Source of the DNA: Shinella zoogloeoides
GTDB lineage: Bacteria > Pseudomonadota > Alphaproteobacteria > Rhizobiales > Rhizobiaceae
Length of the DNA: 64,000 bases
Assembly: GCF_030733845.1 (NCBI RefSeq)
Contig: NZ_CP132311.1
Location: 809,501-873,500 of the forward strand
Direction: 5' to 3'
This document shows positions 24,376 to 32,828 of this stretch, piece by piece. The notes below the pieces were generated by a model. That model did not search any database. It saw only the letters and a program-made list of their open reading frames with translations, and was not told where the DNA came from. How positions within the stretch are numbered: position 1 is the first letter of the stretch; the number at the start of each line of letters is the position of its first letter. Both the position numbers and the translations under genes were made by a program.

Positions 24376-26001
24376 ATGAGAGCCTTCGCAACCCTCCTCG
24401 ACCGCCTCGTCCTCACCCCCTCGCGCAACGGCAAGCTGAAACTGCTCGCCGACTATTTCCGCGATACGCCCGATCCCGACCGGGGCTACGGCCTTTCCGC
24501 CATCGCCGGCACGCTGGACCTGAAGAGCGTCAAGCCGGCGCTGCTCCGCGAACTCGTGCTGGAGCGCATGGACGAGGTGCTGTTCCGTTATTCCTACGAC
24601 TATGTCGGCGACCTCGCCGAGACCATCGCGCTGGTTTGGGACCAGGAGCGCAAGGAGCGGGTGCCGGACGAGGACCAGCCGCGGCTAGGCGCGGTCGTCG
24701 CCCGCATGAATGCACTCGGCCGAACCGAGGTGCGCGGCGCCGTGCTCGACCTGCTCGACAGGCTCGATCCCTCCGCGCGCTTCGCCTTCATCAAGCTGGC
24801 GACCGGGGGCCTGCGCATCGGCGTCTCGGCGCGGCTCGCCAAGCAGGCGCTCGCCGATTTCTCCGGCCGTGATGTCACCGAGATCGAGACGCTCTGGCAT
24901 GGCCTGGCGCCGCCCTATGAACCGCTCTTCGCCTGGCTGGAGGGCAAGGCCGACCGCCCGGTGCTGGCGACGCCCGCCATCTTCCACTCCGTCATGCTGG
25001 CCAATCCGGTGGGCGAGGGCGATCTCGACAATCTTAATCCCGCCGATTTCGCCGCCGAATGGAAGTGGGACGGCATCCGCGTGCAGCTTTCCGCCGCGGG
25101 CGCGACGCGCCGGCTCTATTCCCGCTCCGGCGACGACATTTCCGCCGCCTTCCCGGATGTGCTGGACGCGATCAATTTCGAGGGCGTGGTGGATGGCGAA
25201 CTGCTCGTCGGCGGCACGGCGCGCACCAACAGCCCGACGCGCACCTTCTCCGATCTCCAGCAGCGCCTCAACCGCAAGACCGTCAATTCGAAGATGCTGG
25301 ACGACTACCCCGCCTTCGTGCGCGCCTACGACGTGCTGTTCGACGGCGAGGAGGATGTGCGCCCTGAGACCTTCGCCGCCCGCCGCGCCCGGCTCGGCGG
25401 CCTCATCGAAAAGGCCCCGCACGACCGCTTCGACCTCTCGCCGCTCGTGCCCTTCGCAAGCTGGGAGGAACTGGAGACGATCCGCCGCGAACCGCCGGAT
25501 CCGGTCATCGAGGGCGTGATGATCAAGCGGCTCGACAGCCCCTACCAGGCCGGCCGCATGAAGGGGCCGTGGTTCAAGTGGAAGCGCGACCCCTACAATA
25601 TCGATGCCGTGATGATGTATGCCCAGCGCGGCCACGGCAAACGCTCCAGCTACTATTCCGACTTCACCTTCGGCGTATGGACCGAGGGCGAGGGCGGCGA
25701 CGTGCTGGTGCCCGTGGGAAAAGCCTATTTCGGCTTCACCGACGCCGAGCTCGAAGTGCTCGACCGCTTCGTGCGCAACAACACGACCGACCGCTTCGGC
25801 CCGGTGCGCGCCGTGCGGGCCGAACCCGCCTACGGCTTTGTGCTGGAAGTCGCCTTCGAGGGCATCAACCGCTCCACCCGCCACAAGTCGGGCGTCGCCA
25901 TGCGCTTCCCGCGCATCGCGCGCCTGCGGCAGGACAAGCTGCCCGCCGACGCCGACCGGCTGGAGACGCTGATGGCGATGGTGGAGGCGAAGGAGGGTTA
26001 G
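24376..26001 (+). CDS. ATP-dependent DNA ligase (cassette type, LigC-like)
   Basis: A 541-residue ATP-dependent DNA ligase of the TIGR04120 type. The N-terminal DNA-binding domain is about 1-200; the nucleotidyltransferase core has motif I EWKWDGIR with catalytic Lys230, and motifs DGELLVGG and EGVMIKRLDS; the OB-fold is C-terminal. It seals nicks in DNA repair. The ATG at 24376 is chosen because upstream sequence is repeat. The partner exonuclease is upstream; helicase and phosphoesterase are not in the window. Confidence 0.93.
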   Translation: MRAFATLLDRLVLTPSRNGKLKLLADYFRDTPDPDRGYGLSAIAGTLDLKSVKPALLRELVLERMDEVLFRYSYDYVGDLAETIALVWDQERKERVPDEDQPRLGAVVARMNALGRTEVRGAVLDLLDRLDPSARFAFIKLATGGLRIGVSARLAKQALADFSGRDVTEIETLWHGLAPPYEPLFAWLEGKADRPVLATPAIFHSVMLANPVGEGDLDNLNPADFAAEWKWDGIRVQLSAAGATRRLYSRSGDDISAAFPDVLDAINFEGVVDGELLVGGTARTNSPTRTFSDLQQRLNRKTVNSKMLDDYPAFVRAYDVLFDGEEDVRPETFAARRARLGGLIEKAPHDRFDLSPLVPFASWEELETIRREPPDPVIEGVMIKRLDSPYQAGRMKGPWFKWKRDPYNIDAVMMYAQRGHGKRSSYYSDFTFGVWTEGEGGDVLVPVGKAYFGFTDAELEVLDRFVRNNTTDRFGPVRAVRAEPAYGFVLEVAFEGINRSTRHKSGVAMRFPRIARLRQDKLPADADRLETLMAMVEAKEG

Positions 26002-26039
26002 CAGCTTTCGCAATCACGCGGCGGTGGTGTGGCGCAATA

Positions 26040-26192
26040 CCCCCCTCTGTCCTGCCGGACATCTCCCCCTCAAGGGGGGAGATTGGATGGAGAGATGCGT
26101 CGCCCTTCGCTAGCGTTGCTGATTGAGTGAGGGTCTAGCCTCTTGCCGATCTCCCCCCTTGAGGGGGAGATGCCCGGCAGGGCAGAGGGGGG
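26040..26192. repeat. RptA palindromic repeat, copy
   Basis: The inverted arms are CCCCCTCTGTCCTGCCGGAC followed by ATCTCCCCCTCAAGGGGGGAG, and the matching CTTGAGGGGGAGATGCCCGG with CAGGGCAGAGGGGGG, around about 65 bases. It lies between the convergent ligase and glutathionyl-hydroquinone reductase genes. Confidence 0.85.
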
Positions 26193-26210
26193 TGCTCCAG
26201 CCTCGCACCA

Positions 26211-27170
26211 TCAAAGCCCCAGCCCCGAAAGGTCCGGCCCGAGCGGCACGATGCGGTTGGGGTTGAGCGCCTTGATCGAATAGTAGCCGTGCTTGATGTG
26301 GTCGATGTTGACCGTGTCGCGCACGCCGGGAAGGTCCAGCACGCGCTTCGTGTAGGCCGAGAGCGCCGGATAGTCGGCAAGCCGCTGGCGGTTGCACTTG
26401 AAGAGGCCGAAATAGGCGGCGTCGAAGCGGATGAGGGTGACGAAGAGGCGGATGTCGGCCTCGGTGAGGGTTTTCCCCGTCAGGAACGCCCGGCCGTCGC
26501 CAAGCCGCGCCTCCAGCTCGTCCAGCATGGCGAAGACGCCCTGATAGGCCTCTTCATAGGCGACCTGCGTGGTGGCGAAGCCGGCGCGGTAGACGCCGTT
26601 GTTGAGCGCGGGGTAGATGCGTTCGTTCAGCGCGTCGATTTCTCCGCGCAGCGCCTGCGGATAGAGGTCTACACTCTCGTCCGCCAGCGCGCCGAAACCG
26701 CTGTTCAGCATGCGCACGATGTCGGCCGACTCGTTGTTGACGATGGTCTTCCTCTCCTTGTCCCACAGCACCGGCACGGTGGCGCGGCCGGTGAAGGTCG
26801 GCGCGGCGCGGGAATAAAGCTCGTGCAGATAGGTCGCGCCGTTGAGCCCGTCGCGGTTTGCGCCCGGATAGTCGCCGAAATGCCAGCCCTCGTCGGAAAG
26901 CGCCGGCTCGACGACGGAGACGGAAATCACCTCGTCGAGCTTCTTCAGCTTGCGGGCGATCAACGTGCGCGAGGCCCAGGGGCAGATCAGCGCGACATAG
27001 AGGTGGTAGCGGCCGGCGGCGGCGGCAAAACCGTCTTCGCCCGTCGGGCCGGCGCTGCCGTCGGGCGTCACCCAGTTGCGGAAGCTCGAAACCTGCCGCA
27101 CGAAGCCGCCCTTGGCGTCCGTCGCCTGAACCGGCTGCCAGTCTTCCGTCCACTTGCCGTTGACGAGCAT
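26211..27170 (-). CDS. Glutathionyl-hydroquinone reductase (xi-class GST, YqjG type)
   Basis: A 319-residue protein that removes glutathione from glutathionyl-hydroquinones. The xi-class catalytic motif ICPWASR (Cys63) is preceded by RYHLYVALI. VPVLWDKERKTIVNNES is the glutathione-binding segment. The helical C-terminal domain has FLTGKTLTEADIRLFVTLIRFD and HIKHGYYSI, all typical. The ATG at 27170 has CAAGGAGATG before it. Confidence 0.94.
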   Translation of the reverse strand: MLVNGKWTEDWQPVQATDAKGGFVRQVSSFRNWVTPDGSAGPTGEDGFAAAAGRYHLYVALICPWASRTLIARKLKKLDEVISVSVVEPALSDEGWHFGDYPGANRDGLNGATYLHELYSRAAPTFTGRATVPVLWDKERKTIVNNESADIVRMLNSGFGALADESVDLYPQALRGEIDALNERIYPALNNGVYRAGFATTQVAYEEAYQGVFAMLDELEARLGDGRAFLTGKTLTEADIRLFVTLIRFDAAYFGLFKCNRQRLADYPALSAYTKRVLDLPGVRDTVNIDHIKHGYYSIKALNPNRIVPLGPDLSGLGL

Positions 27171-27429
27171 CGCGTCATCTCCTTGCGCATATCGTAGCGC
27201 CTCAGAGGTATCGCCCGCGCGCGAAAACGGCAATCGGGACGATGCTTGACACAGCGTTCACAAAGCCGTGGCGCCCGGGCGACACTGTGCCAAAAATATG
27301 GCGCGCAAGCTTGAAGCCAGCCGCAATTGCCACAATTAGGGCAGGGTCGTGGACCTAATTGCCTTTCGTTAGTTCCTGATTCAGTCTCCTCGTCCATCCT
27401 GCCTTCCGTCAAACGGATACGATCTCTTC

Positions 27430-28206
27430 ATGACCGACACCGCGCTTTCCCGCCGCCGCTTCCTGCAGTTTTCCGGCCTCGCCATGGCAAGCGGCCTTGC
27501 CGGCTGCACGTCCTCCATGAACACGGACCGCTTCCGCGAGGAGACGCGTCCCTATTTCCGCAATCCCGCGCTGGAGGGGCGGCCGGAATATATCGACGGC
27601 AGGGGGCCGATCAGCATCTACGGCCAGACCCCGCCCTCGGGCCTGCTGCCGGAATCCTCGCACTATGCCGCGATGTACGGCCCGGTCTACGACGGCGGCT
27701 TCCAGGTGCCGGCCGTGCCCTATCAGCAGATCGACGCGCGCTTCTATCGCCAGGAGGTCGAGAGCCCGTTCGCCGAAAGGCCGGGCACGATCATCGTCGA
27801 TACGGGCAACCGCTTCCTCTACCTCATCCTGCCGAGTGGCCGCGCCATGCGCTACGGCGTCGGCATCGGCCGGCAGGGCTTTTCCTGGTCGGGCCGCGGC
27901 GTCATCCAGTGGAAGCAGGCCTGGCCGAAATGGACGCCGCCGGACGAAATGGTCGCGCGCCAGCCGGAGCTGGTGAAATATTCCAGCGCCAATGGCGGCA
28001 TGGCCGGGGGGCTCAACAACCCGCTCGGCGCGCGCGCGCTCTATATCTTCCAGAACGGCCAGGACACGCTCTACCGCCTGCACGGCTCGCCGGAATGGAA
28101 GTCGATCGGCAAGGCCGTCTCCTCCGGCTGCGTGCGCATGCTCAACCAGGATGTGATCGATCTCTACGACCGCGTGAAGGGCAAGGCGCCGATCCTCGTC
28201 ATCTGA
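27430..28206 (+). CDS. L,D-transpeptidase (YkuD domain), lipoprotein-like
   Basis: A 258-residue exported cell-wall enzyme. The N-terminus combines a twin-arginine-like RRRFLQFSG with a lipobox-like GLAGC, so it is probably lipid-anchored. The YkuD catalytic motif is HGSPEW followed by SSGCVRM, with nucleophile Cys234. It forms 3-3 cross-links or attaches proteins to peptidoglycan, as frequent in Rhizobiales. It is followed by a repeat. Confidence 0.93.
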   Translation: MTDTALSRRRFLQFSGLAMASGLAGCTSSMNTDRFREETRPYFRNPALEGRPEYIDGRGPISIYGQTPPSGLLPESSHYAAMYGPVYDGGFQVPAVPYQQIDARFYRQEVESPFAERPGTIIVDTGNRFLYLILPSGRAMRYGVGIGRQGFSWSGRGVIQWKQAWPKWTPPDEMVARQPELVKYSSANGGMAGGLNNPLGARALYIFQNGQDTLYRLHGSPEWKSIGKAVSSGCVRMLNQDVIDLYDRVKGKAPILVI

Positions 28207-28221
28207 TGGGGGCTTGTGGCA

Positions 28222-28375
28222 CCCCCCTCTGCCCTGCCGGGCATCTCCCCCTCAAGGGGGGAGATTGGATGGAGCACCGTTTTCGCCCATTTCCGGCGTT
28301 GCGATCAGGGCAGTGAGCCAGCCTCTTGCCGATCTCCCCCCTTGAGGGGGAGATGCCCGGCAGGGCAGAGGGGGG
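28222..28375. repeat. RptA palindromic repeat, copy
   Basis: Inverted arms CTCTGCCCTGCCGGGCATCT and AGATGCCCGGCAGGGCAGAG surround about 65 bases. It lies between the convergent L,D-transpeptidase and purN genes. Confidence 0.88.
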
Positions 28376-28385
28376 TAGTCCCGCC

Positions 28386-29054
28386 CTAAACCGCCGCCGG
28401 CGAAATCAGATAGGCGGCCTCAAGCACCGGCAGGTCGCCGGACGCCACGGCCCGGCCGCCCTCCATGCGCACCTTGCCGTCCGCAACCAGCCGCAGCGCC
28501 AGCGGATAGCTCCTGTGCTCCACGGTGAGCACCCGCGCGGCCAGCGTATCGGCCGTATCGCCCGGCAGCACCGGCACGGCGGCCTGCACGATCGCCGGCC
28601 CTTCGTCCATGCCCTCCGTCACGAAATGCACCGTGCAGCCGGCGATGCGCATGCCTGCGTCGATGGCGCGCTGGTGCGTGTGGAGACCGGGGAAGAGCGG
28701 CAGCAGGGACGGGTGGATGTTGAGGATGCGGCCTTCGTGGCGGTTGATGAAGGCGCCGGAGAGCAGGCGCATGTAGCCCGCAAGGCAGACGATGTCGGGC
28801 GAGAGCGCGTCGAGCGCGTCGAGGATCGCCACCTCGTGCTCTTCCTTGCCGGCAAAATCCCGGCGCAGGAAGCTGCGGGTCGGAATGCCGAGCGCTTCGG
28901 CCCTGGCAAGGCCGCCGGCGTCCGCCTTGTCGGAGAACACCGCGACGATCTCGGCCGGGAAATCCGGCGCCTGCGCGGCCTTTGCCAGCGCCAGCATGTT
29001 GGAGCCGCCGCCGGAAATGAAGGCGACGACGCGCTTGCGGGGCGCTGCGCTCAT
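28386..29054 (-). CDS. purN: Phosphoribosylglycinamide formyltransferase (GART)
   Basis: A 222-residue purine-synthesis enzyme transferring the formyl group from 10-formyl-THF to GAR. It has the N-terminal [12 protein letters not shown] phosphate-binding loop, [14 protein letters not shown] with the catalytic Asn and His, and the later [11 protein letters not shown] with the catalytic Asp. It overlaps the end of purM by four bases, so the two form an operon with purM first. No other pur gene is in the window. Confidence 0.96.
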   Translation of the reverse strand: MSAAPRKRVVAFISGGGSNMLALAKAAQAPDFPAEIVAVFSDKADAGGLARAEALGIPTRSFLRRDFAGKEEHEVAILDALDALSPDIVCLAGYMRLLSGAFINRHEGRILNIHPSLLPLFPGLHTHQRAIDAGMRIAGCTVHFVTEGMDEGPAIVQAAVPVLPGDTADTLAARVLTVEHRSYPLALRLVADGKVRMEGGRAVASGDLPVLEAAYLISPAAV

Positions 29055-30124
29055 AGGGCGAGCGTGCCCTTGTAGATCGTGCCGGCGGCGCCTTCCGCGC
29101 GGGCGACCATGCGGCCGAGGCGGAAAGCGGTTTCGCCTTCGCCGGCAAGCGCGGCGACGACCGCGTCGGCCTTGTCGGCGGGTACGACGGCGATCATGCC
29201 GACGCCGCAGTTGAAGGTGCGCAGCATTTCATGGGCCTCCACGCCGCCTGTGTTGGCAAGCCAGGAGAACACGGCCGGCGCCTTGACGGCGGCAAGGTCG
29301 ATCTCGGCGGCGAGGTGCTTCGGCAGCACGCGCGGAATGTTCTCCGGGAAACCGCCGCCGGTGATGTGCGCCAGCGCCTTGATCGCGCCCGTCTCGCGGA
29401 TCGCCTTCAAGAGTGGCTTCACATAGATCTTGGTCGGCGTCAGCAGCGCTTCGCCGAGGCTCTTTGCGGCATCGAACGGCGCGGGGGCGTCCCAGGCAAG
29501 GCCCGAGAGCGTGACGATCTTGCGCACCAGCGAATAGCCGTTGGAGTGCACGCCCGAGGAGGCGAGGCCGAGGATCACGTCGCCTTCGGCGATGTCGCCG
29601 GACGGCAGCAGCTTTCCGCGCTCGGCGGCGCCGACGGCAAAGCCGGCCAGGTCATAGTCGCCGTGCGAATACATGCCCGGCATTTCGGCGGTCTCGCCGC
29701 CGATCAGCGCGCAGCCCGCCTGCCGGCAACCCTCGGCAATGCCCTCGACGATGGCCGCGCCCTGCTCGGGGTCGAGCTTGCCGGTGGCGAAGTAGTCGAG
29801 GAAGAAGAGGGGTTCGGCGCCCTGCACGACGAGGTCGTTGACGCACATGGCCACGAGGTCGATGCCAACCGTGTCGTGGCGGTTGGCATCGATGGCGATC
29901 TTGAGCTTGGTGCCGACGCCGTCGTTGGCTGCGACGAGCACCGGATCGGTGAAGCCGGCCGCCTTAAGGTCGAACAGGCCGCCGAAGCCGCCGATCTCGC
30001 CGTCCGCGCCGGGGCGGCGGGTGGAGCGCACCGCCGGCTTGATCTTCTCGACCATCAGGTTGCCCGCGTCGATGTCGACGCCCGCATCGCTATAGGTGAG
30101 GCCGTTCTTTTCCGACTGGCTCAT
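29051..30124 (-). CDS. purM: Phosphoribosylformylglycinamidine cyclo-ligase (AIRS)
   Basis: A 357-residue ATP-dependent enzyme forming AIR from FGAM. Typical segments: [14 protein letters not shown] at the start, [44 protein letters not shown] and [16 protein letters not shown]. The start ATG at 30124 is preceded by CAGGAGACGAG. It is the first gene of the purMN pair. Confidence 0.96.
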   Translation of the reverse strand: MSQSEKNGLTYSDAGVDIDAGNLMVEKIKPAVRSTRRPGADGEIGGFGGLFDLKAAGFTDPVLVAANDGVGTKLKIAIDANRHDTVGIDLVAMCVNDLVVQGAEPLFFLDYFATGKLDPEQGAAIVEGIAEGCRQAGCALIGGETAEMPGMYSHGDYDLAGFAVGAAERGKLLPSGDIAEGDVILGLASSGVHSNGYSLVRKIVTLSGLAWDAPAPFDAAKSLGEALLTPTKIYVKPLLKAIRETGAIKALAHITGGGFPENIPRVLPKHLAAEIDLAAVKAPAVFSWLANTGGVEAHEMLRTFNCGVGMIAVVPADKADAVVAALAGEGETAFRLGRMVARAEGAAGTIYKGTLAL

Positions 30125-30266
30125 GCTCTCGTCTCCTGATGTGCCACGATTGGCTGGGGCAGCGGCAAGCCGTGCGATTGGCATGATGGGGGCTGGAGTG
30201 CAAGAAGAATGCCGGGAAAACCGGGATTTTTTCACCGATTTGAGTTTTGTGGAGGCTGCGGAAGTG

Positions 30267-30540
30267 CCCCTCTGTCCTGCCGGCCCACAAGGGGAGATCG
30301 GCAAGGGGCAACGAAGGCACTCAGATAGCGGTGTGTCTCCTTCTCCCCCGCGGGGAGAAGGTGCCGGCAGGCGGATGAGGGGGATGCCGGAGGCAAAAAG
30401 GCAACGTTTCCCGCCGCGTCACCCCCTCATCCGACCCTTCGGGCCACCTTCTCCCCGCGGGGGAGAAGGGGAAAACCGCAACGTTCCGCCATATGCGATA
30501 GCCGTGCCCTGAGGGGAGATGCCCGGCAGGGCAGAGGGGG
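30267..30540. repeat. RptA copy interrupted by RptB arms (nested)
   Basis: The outer RptA arms are CCCCTCTGTCCTGCCGG (30267) and GAGATGCCCGGCAGGGCAGA (to 30540). Between them are two RptB half-units facing outward: 30337-30383 (CTTCTCCCCCGCGGGGAGAAG then GTGCCGGCAGGCGGATGAGG) and 30422-30470 (CCCCTCATCCGACCCTTCGG then CACCTTCTCCCC). This fills most of the purM-AI-2E gap (30125-30682); nothing else is recognised there. Confidence 0.7.
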
Positions 30541-30682
30541 ATGGCCACTGGCTCCATCCATAGGAATGGGGAAAACGAGGAAAACAGCGCGAGGCGCGTC
30601 CTTCTCCCCGGCGAGCCTTGACCTTTCTCCAGCCTACACCCTATCTCGTCTGCAAACGGCGGCAAACACGGGAAGAAGCACG

Positions 30683-31810
30683 ATGGCAGCCCATATCAGC
30701 GGCGCAGGATTGAAGCGGCAGGTGGTCTTCTGGCTCATCGCGCTCGTCTTCTTCGTGCTCTTCCTCATGGTGTTCAGCAATATCCTGCTGCCGTTCATCG
30801 CCGGCATGGCGCTGGCCTATTTCCTCGATCCGGTGGCCGACCGGCTGGAGCGCATCGGCCTGTCGCGCATGATGGCGACGGTGGTTATCCTCGTCGCCTT
30901 CGTCGTGCTCTTCGCGCTGTCGCTGATGATCGTCATCCCGCTGCTGGCCACGCAGGCCGCCGAATTCCTGGAAAAGCTGCCGGGCTACGTCACCCAGCTC
31001 CAGGAGCTCGTCGCCAGCTTCAATCCCGATCTCCTGCCAGGCTGGGTCAGCAGCCAGATGGGCACGATCAAGCAGAGCTTCTCGAGCATCCTCGCCGAAG
31101 GCGCTGGCTTCCTCGGCACGGTGTTCAAGCAGCTCTGGAACTCCGGCATGGCGCTGGTCAACATCGTCTCGCTGCTGGTCGTGACGCCCGTCGTCGCCTT
31201 CTACCTCCTGCTCGACTGGGACCGCATGATCGCCAAGGTGGACAGCTGGGTGCCGCGCGACCATGTGGCGAACGTGCGCCAGATCGCCACGGAGATCGAT
31301 GCCGCCATTGCCGGCTTCGTGCGCGGGCAGGGCTCCATCTGCATCATCCTCGGCCTGTTCTATGGCATCGCGCTCTCCTTCGCCGGCCTCAATTTCGGCC
31401 TGCTGATCGGCCTCTTCGCCGGCGTCATCGGCTTCATTCCCTATGTCGGCTCGCTGGTCGGCCTGGTGCTGTCGGTCGGCGTCGCCGTCGTGCAGTTCTG
31501 GCCGGAATACTGGATGATCGCGCTCATCGCCGCCATCTTCTTCGCCGGCCAGTTCGCCGAGGGCAACATCCTGCAGCCGAAGCTCGTCGGCAAGCGCGTC
31601 GGCCTGCATCCGGTCTGGCTGATGTTCGCGCTGGTCGCCTTCGGCGCGCTGTTCGGCTTCGTCGGGCTGATGATCGCGGTGCCGGCCGCCGCCGCCGTCG
31701 GCGTCCTTGTCCGTTTCGGCCTCAGCCGCTACCTTGACAGCGACCTTTATTATGGGGCGAGCAAGCCCGTTCTCCTCGAAGAGAGCACGCCGGAAGGCGA
31801 ATACGAGTAA
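30683..31810 (+). CDS. AI-2E family transporter (PerM-like permease)
   Basis: A 375-residue membrane protein with about eight hydrophobic segments and a central soluble stretch. Family marks: FIAGMALAYFLDPVADRLER near the start, VVTPVVAFYLLLDWDRM in the middle, and the C-terminal FIPYVGSLVGLV and ILQPKLVGKRVGLHPVWLMFALVAFG. It lies 18 bases before hdaA and probably shares a transcript. The substrate in rhizobia is not known; the AI-2 label is historical. Confidence 0.92.
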   Translation: MAAHISGAGLKRQVVFWLIALVFFVLFLMVFSNILLPFIAGMALAYFLDPVADRLERIGLSRMMATVVILVAFVVLFALSLMIVIPLLATQAAEFLEKLPGYVTQLQELVASFNPDLLPGWVSSQMGTIKQSFSSILAEGAGFLGTVFKQLWNSGMALVNIVSLLVVTPVVAFYLLLDWDRMIAKVDSWVPRDHVANVRQIATEIDAAIAGFVRGQGSICIILGLFYGIALSFAGLNFGLLIGLFAGVIGFIPYVGSLVGLVLSVGVAVVQFWPEYWMIALIAAIFFAGQFAEGNILQPKLVGKRVGLHPVWLMFALVAFGALFGFVGLMIAVPAAAAVGVLVRFGLSRYLDSDLYYGASKPVLLEESTPEGEYE

Positions 31811-31828
31811 GAGTACCCGAGCAGACCC

Positions 31829-32524
31829 ATGACTTCGCGCAAGACCGCCGAACAGTTGCCGCTGGCCTTCGGGCACGATCCCGCGACGGGCCGCGACGAT
31901 TTGCTGATTGCCGAGCCCGTCAATGCGGCCGTCGCGATGATCGACGCCTGGCCGCACTGGCCATCGCCGGTGGTCGTCATCGCCGGTCCCGTCGGCTCGG
32001 GAAAATCGCACCTTGCCGCCATCTGGCGCGAGAAGGCGGGCGCGGCGCGCGTCGAGGCGAGGGCCGGGCAGGGCGCGGAGGCGGCGGCCGAGCGCGGTCC
32101 GGTGCTCATCGAGGATGCCGACCGCGCCGGCTTTTGCGACCGCACGCTCTTCCACATCATCAACAATGTGCGCCAGCACGGCCACACGCTGCTCATCACC
32201 TCGAGGCTCTGGCCGATGTCCTGGCCGGTCGAGCTGCCGGACCTGCGCTCGCGCCTCAAGGCCGCGACCGTGGTGGAGATCGGCGAGCCGGACGACGAAC
32301 TGCTCTCGCAGGTCATCGTGAAACTCTTCGCCGACCGCCAGCTCTTCGTCGAGGAGAAGCTCGTCGCCTATATCGTCGCGCGCATGGAGCGCTCGCTGGA
32401 GGCGGCGCAGACGCTGGTCGAACGCCTCGACCGTCTGGCGCTCGCCCGCGGCAGCCGCATCACGCGCACGCTGGCGCAGGAAGTGCTGGGTGAGATGGTC
32501 GGCGGCGAGGATTTAGAGGCGTAA
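31829..32524 (+). CDS. hdaA: HdaA, DnaA-inactivating AAA+ protein
   Basis: A 231-residue short DnaA relative without the DNA-binding domain. It has the beta-clamp-binding motif QLPLAF (residues 9-14), Walker A GPVGSGKSH (about 53-61), a Walker B-like VLIEDAD and a sensor-type ITSRLWP. In alphaproteobacteria HdaA with the sliding clamp promotes ATP hydrolysis by DnaA to block re-initiation. Placement between the AI-2E gene and ppk is conserved in Rhizobiaceae. Confidence 0.93.
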   Translation: MTSRKTAEQLPLAFGHDPATGRDDLLIAEPVNAAVAMIDAWPHWPSPVVVIAGPVGSGKSHLAAIWREKAGAARVEARAGQGAEAAAERGPVLIEDADRAGFCDRTLFHIINNVRQHGHTLLITSRLWPMSWPVELPDLRSRLKAATVVEIGEPDDELLSQVIVKLFADRQLFVEEKLVAYIVARMERSLEAAQTLVERLDRLALARGSRITRTLAQEVLGEMVGGEDLEA

Positions 32525-32544
32525 GGGCGACGCAGACGTGGCCA

Positions 32545-32696
32545 CCCCCCTCTGCCCTGCCGGGCATCTCCCCCTCACGGGGGGAGATTGGATGGGGCAA
32601 TGTTTCGCCCATCTCCAGCGTTGCTGATGAAACAGGTTCTTGCCGCTTGCCGATCTCCCCCCTTGAGGGGGAGATGCCCGGCAGGGCAGAGGGGGG
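32545..32696. repeat. RptA palindromic repeat, copy
   Basis: Inverted arms CTCTGCCCTGCCGGGCATCT and AGATGCCCGGCAGGGCAGAG surround about 65 bases. It lies between hdaA and ppk and fills half of the 304-base gap. The rest (32697-32828) probably holds the ppk promoter; I see no clear site. Confidence 0.88.
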
Positions 32697-32828
32697 TATT
32701 ACTTTCCCCGCTAATTCCACCGCCCCGGATTGACTGTCACAGTTCTGTCGTCAAACTGCGCTAAGCGCTTCGCGGAAAAGCAGAAATCGAGCGCGGCCGA
32801 TCGGGCGGCGAATTGGGCGGAACCTTCA

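Noticed and set aside
28222..28375. RptA units as insertion sequence ends
   Set aside because: No transposase frame lies between arms (about 65 bases only), so they can only be non-autonomous elements or structural repeats.
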